A stretch of DNA of 64,000 nt from positions 124,001 to 188,000 of the forward strand of contig NZ_QNVT01000009.1 in assembly GCF_003385515.1 (NCBI RefSeq). The letters run 5' to 3'. The stretch's first letter is position 1; each line of letters begins with the position of its first letter. The position numbers were made by a program, and so were the translations under genes. The notes below the pieces were generated by a model, which was not told the DNA's origin, did no database searches, and worked only from the letters and a program-made list of their open reading frames with translations. This DNA comes from Chryseobacterium pennae (lineage in GTDB: Bacteria; Bacteroidota; Bacteroidia; Flavobacteriales; Weeksellaceae). Below, piece after piece: positions 27,060 through 34,972 of the stretch.

Positions 27060-27977
27060 ATGAAAAGAAAAGACGATAAATTGATCCGTTTTCTATCAAT
27101 ATCGGAAAGTCATCAGGCTTTTGGATTGCCCGCACCACAGCACCCACTGATCAGTCTCGTTCATTTTAATGAAAGTAATCCTTTCAATACCGAGATGGCA
27201 CCGATCTACGACGTCCTGAGTTTTTATAAAATAACGTTTATTACCAAAAACAGCGGCAGGTTGAAATACGGACAAGATTATTACGATTTCAATGAGGGCA
27301 GTATGTTGTTCTTTGCTCCTAATCAATTGGTAGGTAGTACAGATTATAATAGCAATACCTATTGTTATATATTGCTTATCCATCCTGATTTTTTACTGGG
27401 CCATCCTTTGGCAAAAAAGATCAAGCAATATGGATACTTTTCTTATTCGTCCAATGAAGCACTTCATTTATCAGATACAGAGAAAGAAATCATCCTCTCC
27501 GTTTACCAGATTATGGAACGGGAACTGAACAGCCGCGTCGATGAATTCAGTCAGGAAGTCGTTCTTGCCCAGATAGAATTGATGCTCAGTTATGTCAATC
27601 GGTTCTACAAGCGTCAATTTATTACCCGAAAAGCGGTGAATAATGATATTTTGGAAAAGACAGAAAAAATTCTGGATGATTATCTTAATCAGAAAACACT
27701 TAGTTTGGGAGTTCCTACAGTGCAATATCTTTCGGATCAATTACATATTTCGCCCGGCTATCTTAGTGACATGCTGCGCTCCCTTATCGGTAAAGGTGCA
27801 CAGCAATACATCCACGAAAAGCTCATTGAAAAAGCAAGAGAGCTACTCACTACAACCGAACTAACAATAAGTGAAATTGCATACGAACTGGGTTTTGAAC
27901 ATCCGCAGTCTTTCAGCAAACTATTTAAAATAAAAACCAGTACTTCTCCCTTGGAGTTCAGGCAATCCTTGAATTAG
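27060..27977 (+). CDS. AraC-family transcriptional regulator
   Basis: 305 residues from the ATG at 27060. The C-terminal domain has VPTVQYLSDQLHISPGYLSDML and ISEIAYELGFEHPQSFSKLF, the two helix-turn-helix units of AraC proteins. The N-terminal ligand-binding part shares LPAPQHPLIS, LLIHPDFLLGHPLAKKIKQYGYF and RFYKRQFITR with the AraC protein at 7700, so they are paralogues in the same ICE. It follows an SDR gene, as its paralogue follows an NmrA-like gene, but here a terminator separates them, so it has its own promoter. Confidence 0.9.
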   Translation: MKRKDDKLIRFLSISESHQAFGLPAPQHPLISLVHFNESNPFNTEMAPIYDVLSFYKITFITKNSGRLKYGQDYYDFNEGSMLFFAPNQLVGSTDYNSNTYCYILLIHPDFLLGHPLAKKIKQYGYFSYSSNEALHLSDTEKEIILSVYQIMERELNSRVDEFSQEVVLAQIELMLSYVNRFYKRQFITRKAVNNDILEKTEKILDDYLNQKTLSLGVPTVQYLSDQLHISPGYLSDMLRSLIGKGAQQYIHEKLIEKARELLTTTELTISEIAYELGFEHPQSFSKLFKIKTSTSPLEFRQSLN

Positions 27978-28273
27978 CAGGAGATAAATCAAGATCACAC
28001 AACGGAAATAGTAGGACAAAATAAGCAACTATTAGCAATCTCTCCTCTATAGCATTTTTATCGTAGAACTTTGAGGCAACACAAAATGTGAAAAATGTAA
28101 ATACCTCCAAAAGAAACTATAATGCACAATGCCTCAACATTTTTAATATAAATTTTCCAATGCTCGACAAATATAAATCAAGGTTTCACGAATATTGATA
28201 TAATAAAAATTAGTCAATACTAATGTGGATTATTGTTCTATAAAAAACTATCAATAACTAGTAATAGATAATT

Positions 28274-28561
28274 ATGCAAACATTAGAAGTACTAACTAAA
28301 GCAGACCTTGCGCAGTTTAAAATGCAATTACTAAAAGAAATTGAAAAACTGCTAGACGAAAAAATGACTGTTATTCCAAACTCGAATAACTCAGATGTCG
28401 AATGGATACGCAGTAAAGTAACTCGCCAGTTTATGAACATATCTGCCGGAACTTTACAGAACCTCCGTATCACAGGAAAAATACGGTTTAAAAAAATTTT
28501 GGGATCATACTATTATAACCTCCATGATTTAAAAAACTTATTTGAAAATGGAAAAGCATAG
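28274..28561 (+). CDS. Small helix-turn-helix DNA-binding protein
   Basis: 95 residues. The N-terminal half is helical and charged (LTKADLAQFKMQLLKEIEKLLDEK is split as a coiled-coil-like helix). The C-terminal half resembles an excisionase-type HTH: VTRQFMNISAGTLQNLRITGKIRFKKILGSYYYNLHDLKNLF. Small pairs of this type are common near integration ends of Bacteroidota elements. Its 3' end overlaps the following gene by 14 bases. A directionality or regulatory role is possible; no partner integrase is in the window. Confidence 0.7.
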   Translation: MQTLEVLTKADLAQFKMQLLKEIEKLLDEKMTVIPNSNNSDVEWIRSKVTRQFMNISAGTLQNLRITGKIRFKKILGSYYYNLHDLKNLFENGKA

Positions 28562-28871
28562 AAGAGATATCATGTTGGAGTACTTGGCTTCAATCAGCAA
28601 AGATCAACGTCTTAATGTCTATCACGTTTCTTTGTTATTAGGCATTTTTAAGCTAGCGTACCTACAAAACCAAAGTGAAACTGATTCTATAAATGTCAGC
28701 AGAAGTAAGCTAATGTTTCACTCTCATATTTTAACAACACCCACCTATCACAAATATTTCAAACAACTTCAAACCTTTGGTTATATAAAATATACTCCCT
28801 CCTACCATCCAGCGTATAAAAGTACAATTGATTTTCTAAATTTTATGCAGCTTCCGTTACCTCTACAGTAA
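28548..28871 (+). CDS. Small hypothetical protein, winged-helix-like
   Basis: 107 residues from the ATG at 28548; the frame also opens from a TTG two codons earlier. The protein has a helical start (YLASISKDQRLNVYHVSLLLGIF) and then VSRSKLMFHSHILTTPTYHKYFKQLQTFGYIKYTPS, a pattern that resembles a winged helix with a recognition helix and wing. I do not recognise a named family. It overlaps the preceding HTH gene by 14 bases, so the two are co-transcribed and probably coupled. Proteins of this size and place occur at the ends of Bacteroidota ICEs. Confidence 0.65.
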   Translation: MEKHRRDIMLEYLASISKDQRLNVYHVSLLLGIFKLAYLQNQSETDSINVSRSKLMFHSHILTTPTYHKYFKQLQTFGYIKYTPSYHPAYKSTIDFLNFMQLPLPLQ

Positions 28872-28897
28872 AATTATATACCTTACTAAAAACTAAA

Positions 28898-28922
28898 TAG
28901 AGTTGGCTAATTGCCAACTCTA
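28898..28922. terminator. Perfect palindrome after last ICE gene
   Basis: TAGAGTTGGC (28898-28907), a five-base loop, and GCCAACTCTA (28913-28922) form a perfect stem 27 bases after the last ICE gene. The following DNA is only moderately T-rich, so terminator activity is likely but not certain. Confidence 0.6.
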
Positions 28923-28974
28923 AATTTCAAAATTGTAACTTTTATTCAATAATTAACGGGCTAATGCTTACGGT

Positions 28975-29107
28975 GACAGGATTCGAACCAAGCAAAATTC
29001 AACATAAACACCTAATTATCAAACAGATAAATTATGAAAAAATTAATTATTAAATGAAAAGGTTCGAAAACAAACTTCAGTCAACTTAAGTTAACAGGAT
29101 TCGAACC
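28975..29107. repeat. Repeated tRNA T-arm-like fragment
   Basis: ACAGGATTCGAACC occurs at 28976-28989 and again at 29094-29107. Read on the minus strand it is GGTTCGAATCCTGT, a tRNA T-loop with its 3' stem. The 5' stem and the rest of a tRNA are missing, so these are not functional tRNA genes. Such 3'-end fragments are typical of attachment sites left by tRNA-targeting integration. The gap 28923-29645 has no convincing gene. Confidence 0.6.
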
Positions 29108-29112
29108 TTTTC
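29056..29112. repeat. 13-bp perfect inverted repeat around T-arm fragment
   Basis: GAAAAGGTTCGAA (29056-29068) pairs with TTCGAACCTTTTC (29100-29112). The arms contain the T-loop sequence TTCGAA, so the inverted repeat joins two oppositely oriented T-arm-like fragments. It could be a recombination scar or an integrase-binding site. Confidence 0.6.
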
Positions 29113-29394
29113 GCAATTTTCATAAAGAACTAATTTTCAATTACATATACGCAAAATCCAGTTCAAATCTACTAGCAACTGATTCGATGATAATCCTTCC
29201 AAGTTCACTTAATGACACCATTAGGACAATTTAGGCCAAATGGTGTCATTTTATTTATAAATCCTTGTTATTCAGTCTATTTAGAGTATTTTTCACCCTT
29301 TTACCTTATTTTCTAAAGCAAAATTTCTTCTTATAAAAACAAATATTTTATCTTTTTCAGTTTGTTTTGACGCTAAAACTCTTTAAAAATACAA

Positions 29395-29415
29395 CGACCC
29401 AGGCAGGGTTCGAAC
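29395..29415 (-). repeat. Third tRNA T-arm-like 3' fragment
   Basis: On the minus strand the sequence GTTCGAACCCTGCCTGGGTCG resembles the T-loop, 3' T-stem and acceptor strand of a tRNA. No 5' tRNA part is present. It differs from the fragments at 28976 and 29094, so it points to a different tRNA target. Confidence 0.5.
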
Positions 29416-29645
29416 TTTCTACAAAAAATTAAAACATTGAAAAACAAGCATTTAAAACAAATCATATATTCTTCGGAAGCAAAAGTTCAAAACCTGTCAA
29501 GTTATTCAGAAAGGTTGCGAAATTTTTAAAAACAAAACGAAATTAGATGCTAATAAGAAAATTATTTCAATTCATTTTTAAAGTAATTATGACAATTTAA
29601 TTTTATTTAAATGTATTCTATAACCTATGTTCAATATATTTATTT

Positions 29646-31223
29646 TTAGATATTTTTCAAGTTTTGTTCATACCCTAAAAAATATAATTCTTTAAAAAAT
29701 TCAACTATTCTTTGCTCTATCTGCTGACCATGGGTTTCTTTGATTTTCGATGCCAAAGCAGTTAATCCAAATATGACCTTAACAGTTTCTGATAGCATTT
29801 TATCAATATTCCCTTCTATTACTTTTACTTTCTCCGGAAAAAACAACCTGATAATTCTCTGTTTGGTTATAGTATCTGAATTTTCATAAAACTCCCCTAA
29901 GTTGTTAATTATGTAATCAGTTCCCTTTTCTGTATGTTTTTCAGCCACTATTTTTAAAGCCTGCTGTCTTAATTTATCAGTATTATCTTTTAAAGATTCC
30001 TGGCAACGACTTCTTATTAGTATATAATCATCATAGTCAATATTTCCATTTGAAAATAGCTTTTGTGCATTGAATCCTCTATCAATCAACTTTTCCATCT
30101 CTTTCTTTATTTCCTCTTTTTTCTGGGTATAGTCATGATGCCCTTCACGGTAAATTTCCTTTGAAATACTATCTGCAAGCTCTAAAAATGGTTCTACTAC
30201 TCTATTCTTCTTAAGAAATGAAAGAAAACTCAAATTGATAAGGTCAGCTCTTACCCGGTATGAACAGTGTCCCATACAGTGGTAATAATAATATTTTTTA
30301 ATGTGGCCTTGTGAGCCACTCCCTGTCAGTGTCTTTCCACAATTAGGACATTGTAGAACACCTCTAAAAATTAAATTTTCATTAGCTATCCTTTTTGAAG
30401 TTAATTTCTTAGGATGGTTCAAATCCGCGTCTTTTATTATTCTTTGAACCTGATCAAATAAGACTACAGGTATAAGACGCTCATGAGTACCTTCAACAAT
30501 TTTTTCAGGTTTATCTTCAAATGCCGGAATTTTTATTTTACCACAATAAATAGGATTTCTTACCAATCGGTAAAAAGCACTTCTACTGCAATTAAGTCCA
30601 TTTGATACCACTTCTTTGTATATATCTTTTAAACAGTATTTATTTTGTCTTACTATAGCTGTAAAAGCCTCACGGATAACATATGCTTCCGGCTCATAGA
30701 TGGCTATATATTTTTTTCCATCATATGTGATTTTATTTCTATATCCTAGAGGAGCTTTATTTATCCATCTTCCTTCCAGTCTTGCTTTTTGCATTCCCAA
30801 ACGCACGTTACGGCTTCTTTTATCGTTTTCTACTTCAGAAGTAGCCCAATACATCGCCAACATAATTTTACTTTCTGGGATTGAGAAGTCTATCTGCTGT
30901 TCAATTGCCTGAATGGAGACTTTCATATTCTGCAATCTTTCTAACATCTTATAAGCGTCCATAATATTGCGGCTAAATCGATCCCAATAAGTAAAGAGAA
31001 TAAGTGAAGATTGATTTTTAGTGAGCTTAAGTTCAGCGAATAGTTTGTTCCATTCCGGTCGGTTGAATGTTTTCGCTGAATAGTCTTCGAAAATGGTTTT
31101 GGTAACAATGAGATTGTGATCTTTACAATAAAGCACAAGTCGGTCCAACTGGCTGCGTTGGGAATATCCTTTTACAGCCTGTTCATCAGTACTAACTCGT
31201 ATGTACAGATAAACGGCTTGCAT
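29646..31223 (-). CDS. Large serine recombinase
   Basis: 525 residues. The resolvase domain starts with YIRVSTDEQAVKGYS, where the catalytic serine is S10, and continues with TYWDRFSRN (about 78-86) and ATSEVENDKRS. The Recombinase domain has APLGYRNK near 157 and RNPIYCGKI near 221. A zinc-ribbon follows (CPNCGKTLTG near 293 and YHCMGHCSYR near 314), then a coiled-coil-like C-terminus. This is the complete architecture of phage- and island-type integrases. It most likely moved the adjacent defence island. Its attachment sites would be expected next to its own gene; the 14-bp repeat at 31390 is 167 bases upstream of its start. Confidence 0.93.
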   Translation of the reverse strand: MQAVYLYIRVSTDEQAVKGYSQRSQLDRLVLYCKDHNLIVTKTIFEDYSAKTFNRPEWNKLFAELKLTKNQSSLILFTYWDRFSRNIMDAYKMLERLQNMKVSIQAIEQQIDFSIPESKIMLAMYWATSEVENDKRSRNVRLGMQKARLEGRWINKAPLGYRNKITYDGKKYIAIYEPEAYVIREAFTAIVRQNKYCLKDIYKEVVSNGLNCSRSAFYRLVRNPIYCGKIKIPAFEDKPEKIVEGTHERLIPVVLFDQVQRIIKDADLNHPKKLTSKRIANENLIFRGVLQCPNCGKTLTGSGSQGHIKKYYYYHCMGHCSYRVRADLINLSFLSFLKKNRVVEPFLELADSISKEIYREGHHDYTQKKEEIKKEMEKLIDRGFNAQKLFSNGNIDYDDYILIRSRCQESLKDNTDKLRQQALKIVAEKHTEKGTDYIINNLGEFYENSDTITKQRIIRLFFPEKVKVIEGNIDKMLSETVKVIFGLTALASKIKETHGQQIEQRIVEFFKELYFLGYEQNLKNI

Positions 31224-31389
31224 AGCATGAGTATTAATTAAAGTCCTTTAGTTAGAACTCTTATATATTTAAACGAAAAACAGAACAGTTTATTTGACGA
31301 GTTTATATACACTTTTTAACAAATAGCTTTTACGCTTCGCTTTGATTTTGTTTTACTGATGCTAATGGCATAATTTATATTTATTGCAG

Positions 31390-31403
31390 AATCATGGCAG
31401 TAA
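31390..31403 (+). repeat. Direct repeat copy 1, candidate att site
   Basis: AATCATGGCAGTAA at this place recurs exactly at 42911-42924 in the same orientation, with weaker similarity continuing on both sides over about 40 bases. It lies in the 567 bp gap (31224-31790) between the recombinase and Argonaute genes. I see no real gene in that gap; the promoter of the defence operon should lie in its right half. Confidence 0.55.
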
Positions 31404-31790
31404 TTTGAAAATAACTAAAATAGTGGATTTTATGCTATTCTGAAAAGGATGGTTCAGATATGCGTAGAGATCAGAATCATACATAATTTTCTATAAAAAT
31501 TTTATATAATACTATAAAAAATAAAATTTGGCAAACAATCATTTAATGAAAGTTGACGCTAACTAAGTTTACTCCTTTCAATAAAACTATTAAGTGTATA
31601 CTACGGAAAACCGTAAAGTTTTTTAGATTTTCAGACATATCTTTATCGATTCAAAAAACCGAGTATACCAATCCCATTATTAGGGTTGCGTACTCTCTGA
31701 TGAAGAAAAATTTTGGTATATTTATAAAACTTAAGCAGAGTAAAACAAAAAGCTTTGTGCTGCTCTATCCTATTACACCTATAATATTTA

Positions 31791-34700
31791 ATGGAAGAAA
31801 ATTTATATTTAGATTACGATGCATTTTTGCGTTCAATAAAACGAAATATTGATGTTCCTCATTCTTTCCTGCTTGGTGCGGGTGCCTCTATAAGTTCTGG
31901 CATACAATCCGCATATGATTGTATTTGGGAATGGAAAAGAGACATTTACATTTCTAAGAATCTGAATGCTGCTGAATATTATAAGAATCACAGGAATGAA
32001 GGTGTTCGTCAGAGCATTCAAAAATGGCTGGATAACCACGGTGGCTTTCCAGATTTTGATACCAACGAAGAATATTCATTTTATGCAGAAAAGGCATATC
32101 CAATAGCTGAGGACAGGCGAAAGTATTTTTTAAGTCTGATTGAAGGCAAGAACCCATACATTGGCTACAAACTACTTTGTTTTTTGGCTGGACAGGGAAT
32201 CGTGAAATCAGTATGGACAACCAATTTTGATGGCCTAATGGTGAGGGCTGGTCATCAAAATAATCTTACCCCGATTGAAATAACACTAGATAATGCGGAT
32301 CGGATCTTTAGAAACCAAAGCACAAAAGAACTGCTTTGTATTGCATTGCACGGCGACTATAAATATACAACATTAAAAAATACTGATAAGGAACTAGATT
32401 CTCAGGATGAAATTTTTAAAGAACATTTAGGAAACTACCATACGGACAAAAATCTTATAGTTGCCGGATATAGCGGACGTGATGTCTCGTTGATGAACGC
32501 CCTTAAATCTGCTTTCTCGAAAAGGGGAACTGGACGCCTCTACTGGTGCGGATACGGTGACAACATTAATAAAGAGGTAGAGGATCTGATTTGGTACGCG
32601 AGAGCCTCGGGCAGAGAAGCCTATTATATTTCGACAGATGGCTTTGACAAGACATTGATACATCTTTCAAAGACAATATTTGAGGATAACAAGAGTATAT
32701 CCGATCAAATTCAACAGGTATTGGAAACTTCAGATGAGGAAGAAACGATTAGTACCGATTTTAAGCTGGATTTCAGCAAGACCGACAAGTATATTAAAAG
32801 CAACCTCCATCCCATCGTGTTTCCTAAAGAAGTCTTCCAGTTTCAAGTAGATTACGGACATAACAGACCATGGGCTTTTCTCCGTAAGCTCACTGAAAAT
32901 ACAACTATATCGGCCGTACCGTTTAAGGGTAAAGTATTCGCTCTTGGATCCCTAAGTGAAATCAGTTTTGTTTTTAGACCTTATCTACAGTCCAAGGTTG
33001 TGCGTGAGCAGATTTCCAACCACGACATTGCGAATGTAACCGCTTTTAAAAATCTGATGTTAATGGCTGTTGCAAAGTATTTTTGTGCTAGCGGAGAGGT
33101 GCGATCCAATTTCAAGGACAGAATATGGCTCAAAGATGCCAAAAGCCAGATTGGTGATGCATCCGTTCATAATGCGCTGTACCTTTCACTTTATTTTGAT
33201 AAAAAATATGCCTATTTGGCCTTGGCTCCGACAATACACTTAGAATCTCCCACAGAAGTTTCCAAGACAATGAAACAGCAAGTAAGCAAGGGCATCCTAG
33301 AAAAGCTCTATAACGATAAATATGACAACGAACTGCATTTTTGGAATGGTGTTCTGTTCGGTCATAAAAAGCTTATATTCGAATATCCCACAAAATCCGG
33401 AACAGGTTTTGAGTTCCAGATAAGTGCCAACACAGCGTATGGTGAAATTGATGTACTCGACAGTAAGTACCGTTCTTATACTCCACAAAACTACAACGGA
33501 AAACAGACCCAATTTCGCGGAGTCCAGTTTCTGGAGCCACAGCTAATCTTTAAAAATACCTCAAGTAACAATGATTTCAGGGACTTCCACCCTATGCGCG
33601 GTCTCATCAATAACCGTCCTTATGATGTTAATCTTAATGGCATTATAAATTCCAACGAGATAAATTTATCGGTGATTTGTGGCTCTAAATACGCACAACG
33701 ATTTTTTAGCTTTCTTTCGGGTTTGAATTCCAAACATCCAACCCAAGGAATTAATACGGACTATCTCATCGATTATCCCGGATTTTTCGCAGCCTACAAC
33801 ATCCCCATAAATATCCCCATTGCCCAAGACAGTTCATCATGGATGGACATCAACTTTGTTGGTGACAATTCAAAACAGACACATGAAAATGCGGTTGCAC
33901 TGGCGCAAATTATAAAGGACCGCATTCAAAAAATATCTGCTATCCAAGGTTCAAGTTCCGTTGTAATATTTATTCCTGAGGAATGGCAACCTTTTGAAAG
34001 CTACATCAATGATACCGAAAGCTTTGATCTCCATGACAATATTAAAGCGTTTGCTGCTTCCATTGGTATGTCCACCCAGCTTATTAGGGAAGATACATTA
34101 GAGGATAAACTGAAGTGCCAAATCTACTGGTGGCTCTCATTATCTTTCTATGTCAAATCGCTGAGAACACCGTGGATTCTAAATAGCCAAGAAAGGAAAA
34201 CCGCATATGCAGGAATTGGTTATAGCATTTCCAGAATAAAGCACAAACAGGAGATCGTCATCGGATGCAGCCATATATACGATTCCAATGGCCAGGGGCT
34301 GAAGTACAGACTTTCAAAAATAGATAATTATGTTTTGGACAAACAAAATAACCCCTATCTCTCTTATAAAGATGCCTTCCAATTTGGAGTATCCATACGG
34401 GAACTTTTTTACCAATCCCTCGATACACTACCCGAAAGAGTAGTAATTCATAAAAGGACGAGATTCACGACGGACGAAATAAACGGTATTAGAGCAAGCC
34501 TTAATCAAGCGGGTATAAAGAAAATCGATCTGATCGAAATAAACTACGATATTGATGTTAAGTTTGTTGCAATGAGTGTTTACCAGAACAATCTTCAGGT
34601 CGACAAGTTTCCAATTTCAAGGGGCACCTGTATTGTAACAAATAAAAAGACAGCCCTTTTATGGACGCATGGCATTGTCCCATCTGTCAAACAGCCTAAC

Positions 34701-34943
34701 TATAAGTTTTATCTAGGAGGAAGAAGTATTCCTGCTCCAATTAAGATTACAAAACATTATGGGGAGTCAAATATTGACTTGATAGCCACCGAAATCCTTG
34801 GATTGACAAAGATGAATTGGAATTCACTGGACTTGTATTCAAAGCTACCGTCCACAATCGACTCTTCCAACCAGATCGCTCGAATCGGAAAATTACTTGC
34901 ACGTTACGAGGGCCGAAGCTATGATTACAGGTTATTCATTTAG
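31791..34943 (+). CDS. Fused SIR2-APAZ-PIWI short Argonaute
   Basis: 1050 residues. Residues 1-310 are a SIR2-like domain with GAGAS at 29-33, TTNFDG at 143-148, LHGDY at 186-190 and AGYSGRD at 225-231. About 330-560 looks like an APAZ region (FPKEVFQFQVDYG followed by ALGSLSEISFVFRP). The C-terminal 470 residues fit MID-PIWI. The PIWI catalytic positions are lost: YAGIGYSI near 803-810 has no aspartate where active Argonautes have GID, and VVIHKRTRF near 883 lacks the second one. Short Argonautes with SIR2-APAZ sense invader nucleic acid with a guide and then deplete NAD+. Here both parts are one chain. It leads the five-gene operon. Confidence 0.85.
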   Translation: MEENLYLDYDAFLRSIKRNIDVPHSFLLGAGASISSGIQSAYDCIWEWKRDIYISKNLNAAEYYKNHRNEGVRQSIQKWLDNHGGFPDFDTNEEYSFYAEKAYPIAEDRRKYFLSLIEGKNPYIGYKLLCFLAGQGIVKSVWTTNFDGLMVRAGHQNNLTPIEITLDNADRIFRNQSTKELLCIALHGDYKYTTLKNTDKELDSQDEIFKEHLGNYHTDKNLIVAGYSGRDVSLMNALKSAFSKRGTGRLYWCGYGDNINKEVEDLIWYARASGREAYYISTDGFDKTLIHLSKTIFEDNKSISDQIQQVLETSDEEETISTDFKLDFSKTDKYIKSNLHPIVFPKEVFQFQVDYGHNRPWAFLRKLTENTTISAVPFKGKVFALGSLSEISFVFRPYLQSKVVREQISNHDIANVTAFKNLMLMAVAKYFCASGEVRSNFKDRIWLKDAKSQIGDASVHNALYLSLYFDKKYAYLALAPTIHLESPTEVSKTMKQQVSKGILEKLYNDKYDNELHFWNGVLFGHKKLIFEYPTKSGTGFEFQISANTAYGEIDVLDSKYRSYTPQNYNGKQTQFRGVQFLEPQLIFKNTSSNNDFRDFHPMRGLINNRPYDVNLNGIINSNEINLSVICGSKYAQRFFSFLSGLNSKHPTQGINTDYLIDYPGFFAAYNIPINIPIAQDSSSWMDINFVGDNSKQTHENAVALAQIIKDRIQKISAIQGSSSVVIFIPEEWQPFESYINDTESFDLHDNIKAFAASIGMSTQLIREDTLEDKLKCQIYWWLSLSFYVKSLRTPWILNSQERKTAYAGIGYSISRIKHKQEIVIGCSHIYDSNGQGLKYRLSKIDNYVLDKQNNPYLSYKDAFQFGVSIRELFYQSLDTLPERVVIHKRTRFTTDEINGIRASLNQAGIKKIDLIEINYDIDVKFVAMSVYQNNLQVDKFPISRGTCIVTNKKTALLWTHGIVPSVKQPNYKFYLGGRSIPAPIKITKHYGESNIDLIATEILGLTKMNWNSLDLYSKLPSTIDSSNQIARIGKLLARYEGRSYDYRLFI

Positions 34944-34972
34944 ATATTTTGAAATTATTAAAGTACTTATGT

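Larger units (their letters stand above)
1..28922. mobile_element. Integrative conjugative element, CTnDOT-like, partial
   Basis: The stretch carries ParA/DUF3408 tra genes, a relaxase with an HUH motif, a VirD4-type coupling protein, topoisomerase III, a DUF3945 protein, a Xis-like HTH protein and RteC. This set is characteristic of Bacteroidota conjugative transposons. The left end lies outside the window. The right end is placed only roughly, at the palindrome after the last two small genes, just before tRNA-like fragments. No integrase and no mating-pore genes (VirB4, TraJ-like) are visible, so the element continues to the left or is incomplete. Two cargo blocks (5533-8924 and 24242-27977) interrupt the conserved backbone. 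Confidence 0.8.

Noticed and set aside
22510..28922. CRISPR array or IS element within the ICE part
   Set aside because: No regularly spaced repeats and no transposase frame were seen.
28975..29107. Functional tRNA genes
   Set aside because: Only T-loop and 3' stem are present; no D-arm, anticodon arm or matching acceptor strand can be folded.
29056..29112. Insertion-sequence terminal inverted repeat
   Set aside because: The arms are only 32 bases apart with no transposase between; the T-loop sequence explains them better.
31553..31852. 99-codon frame upstream of the Argonaute gene
   Set aside because: It starts at TTG, overlaps the Argonaute start, has an unnatural Lys/Phe/Ile-rich composition and lies in the region expected to hold the promoter.
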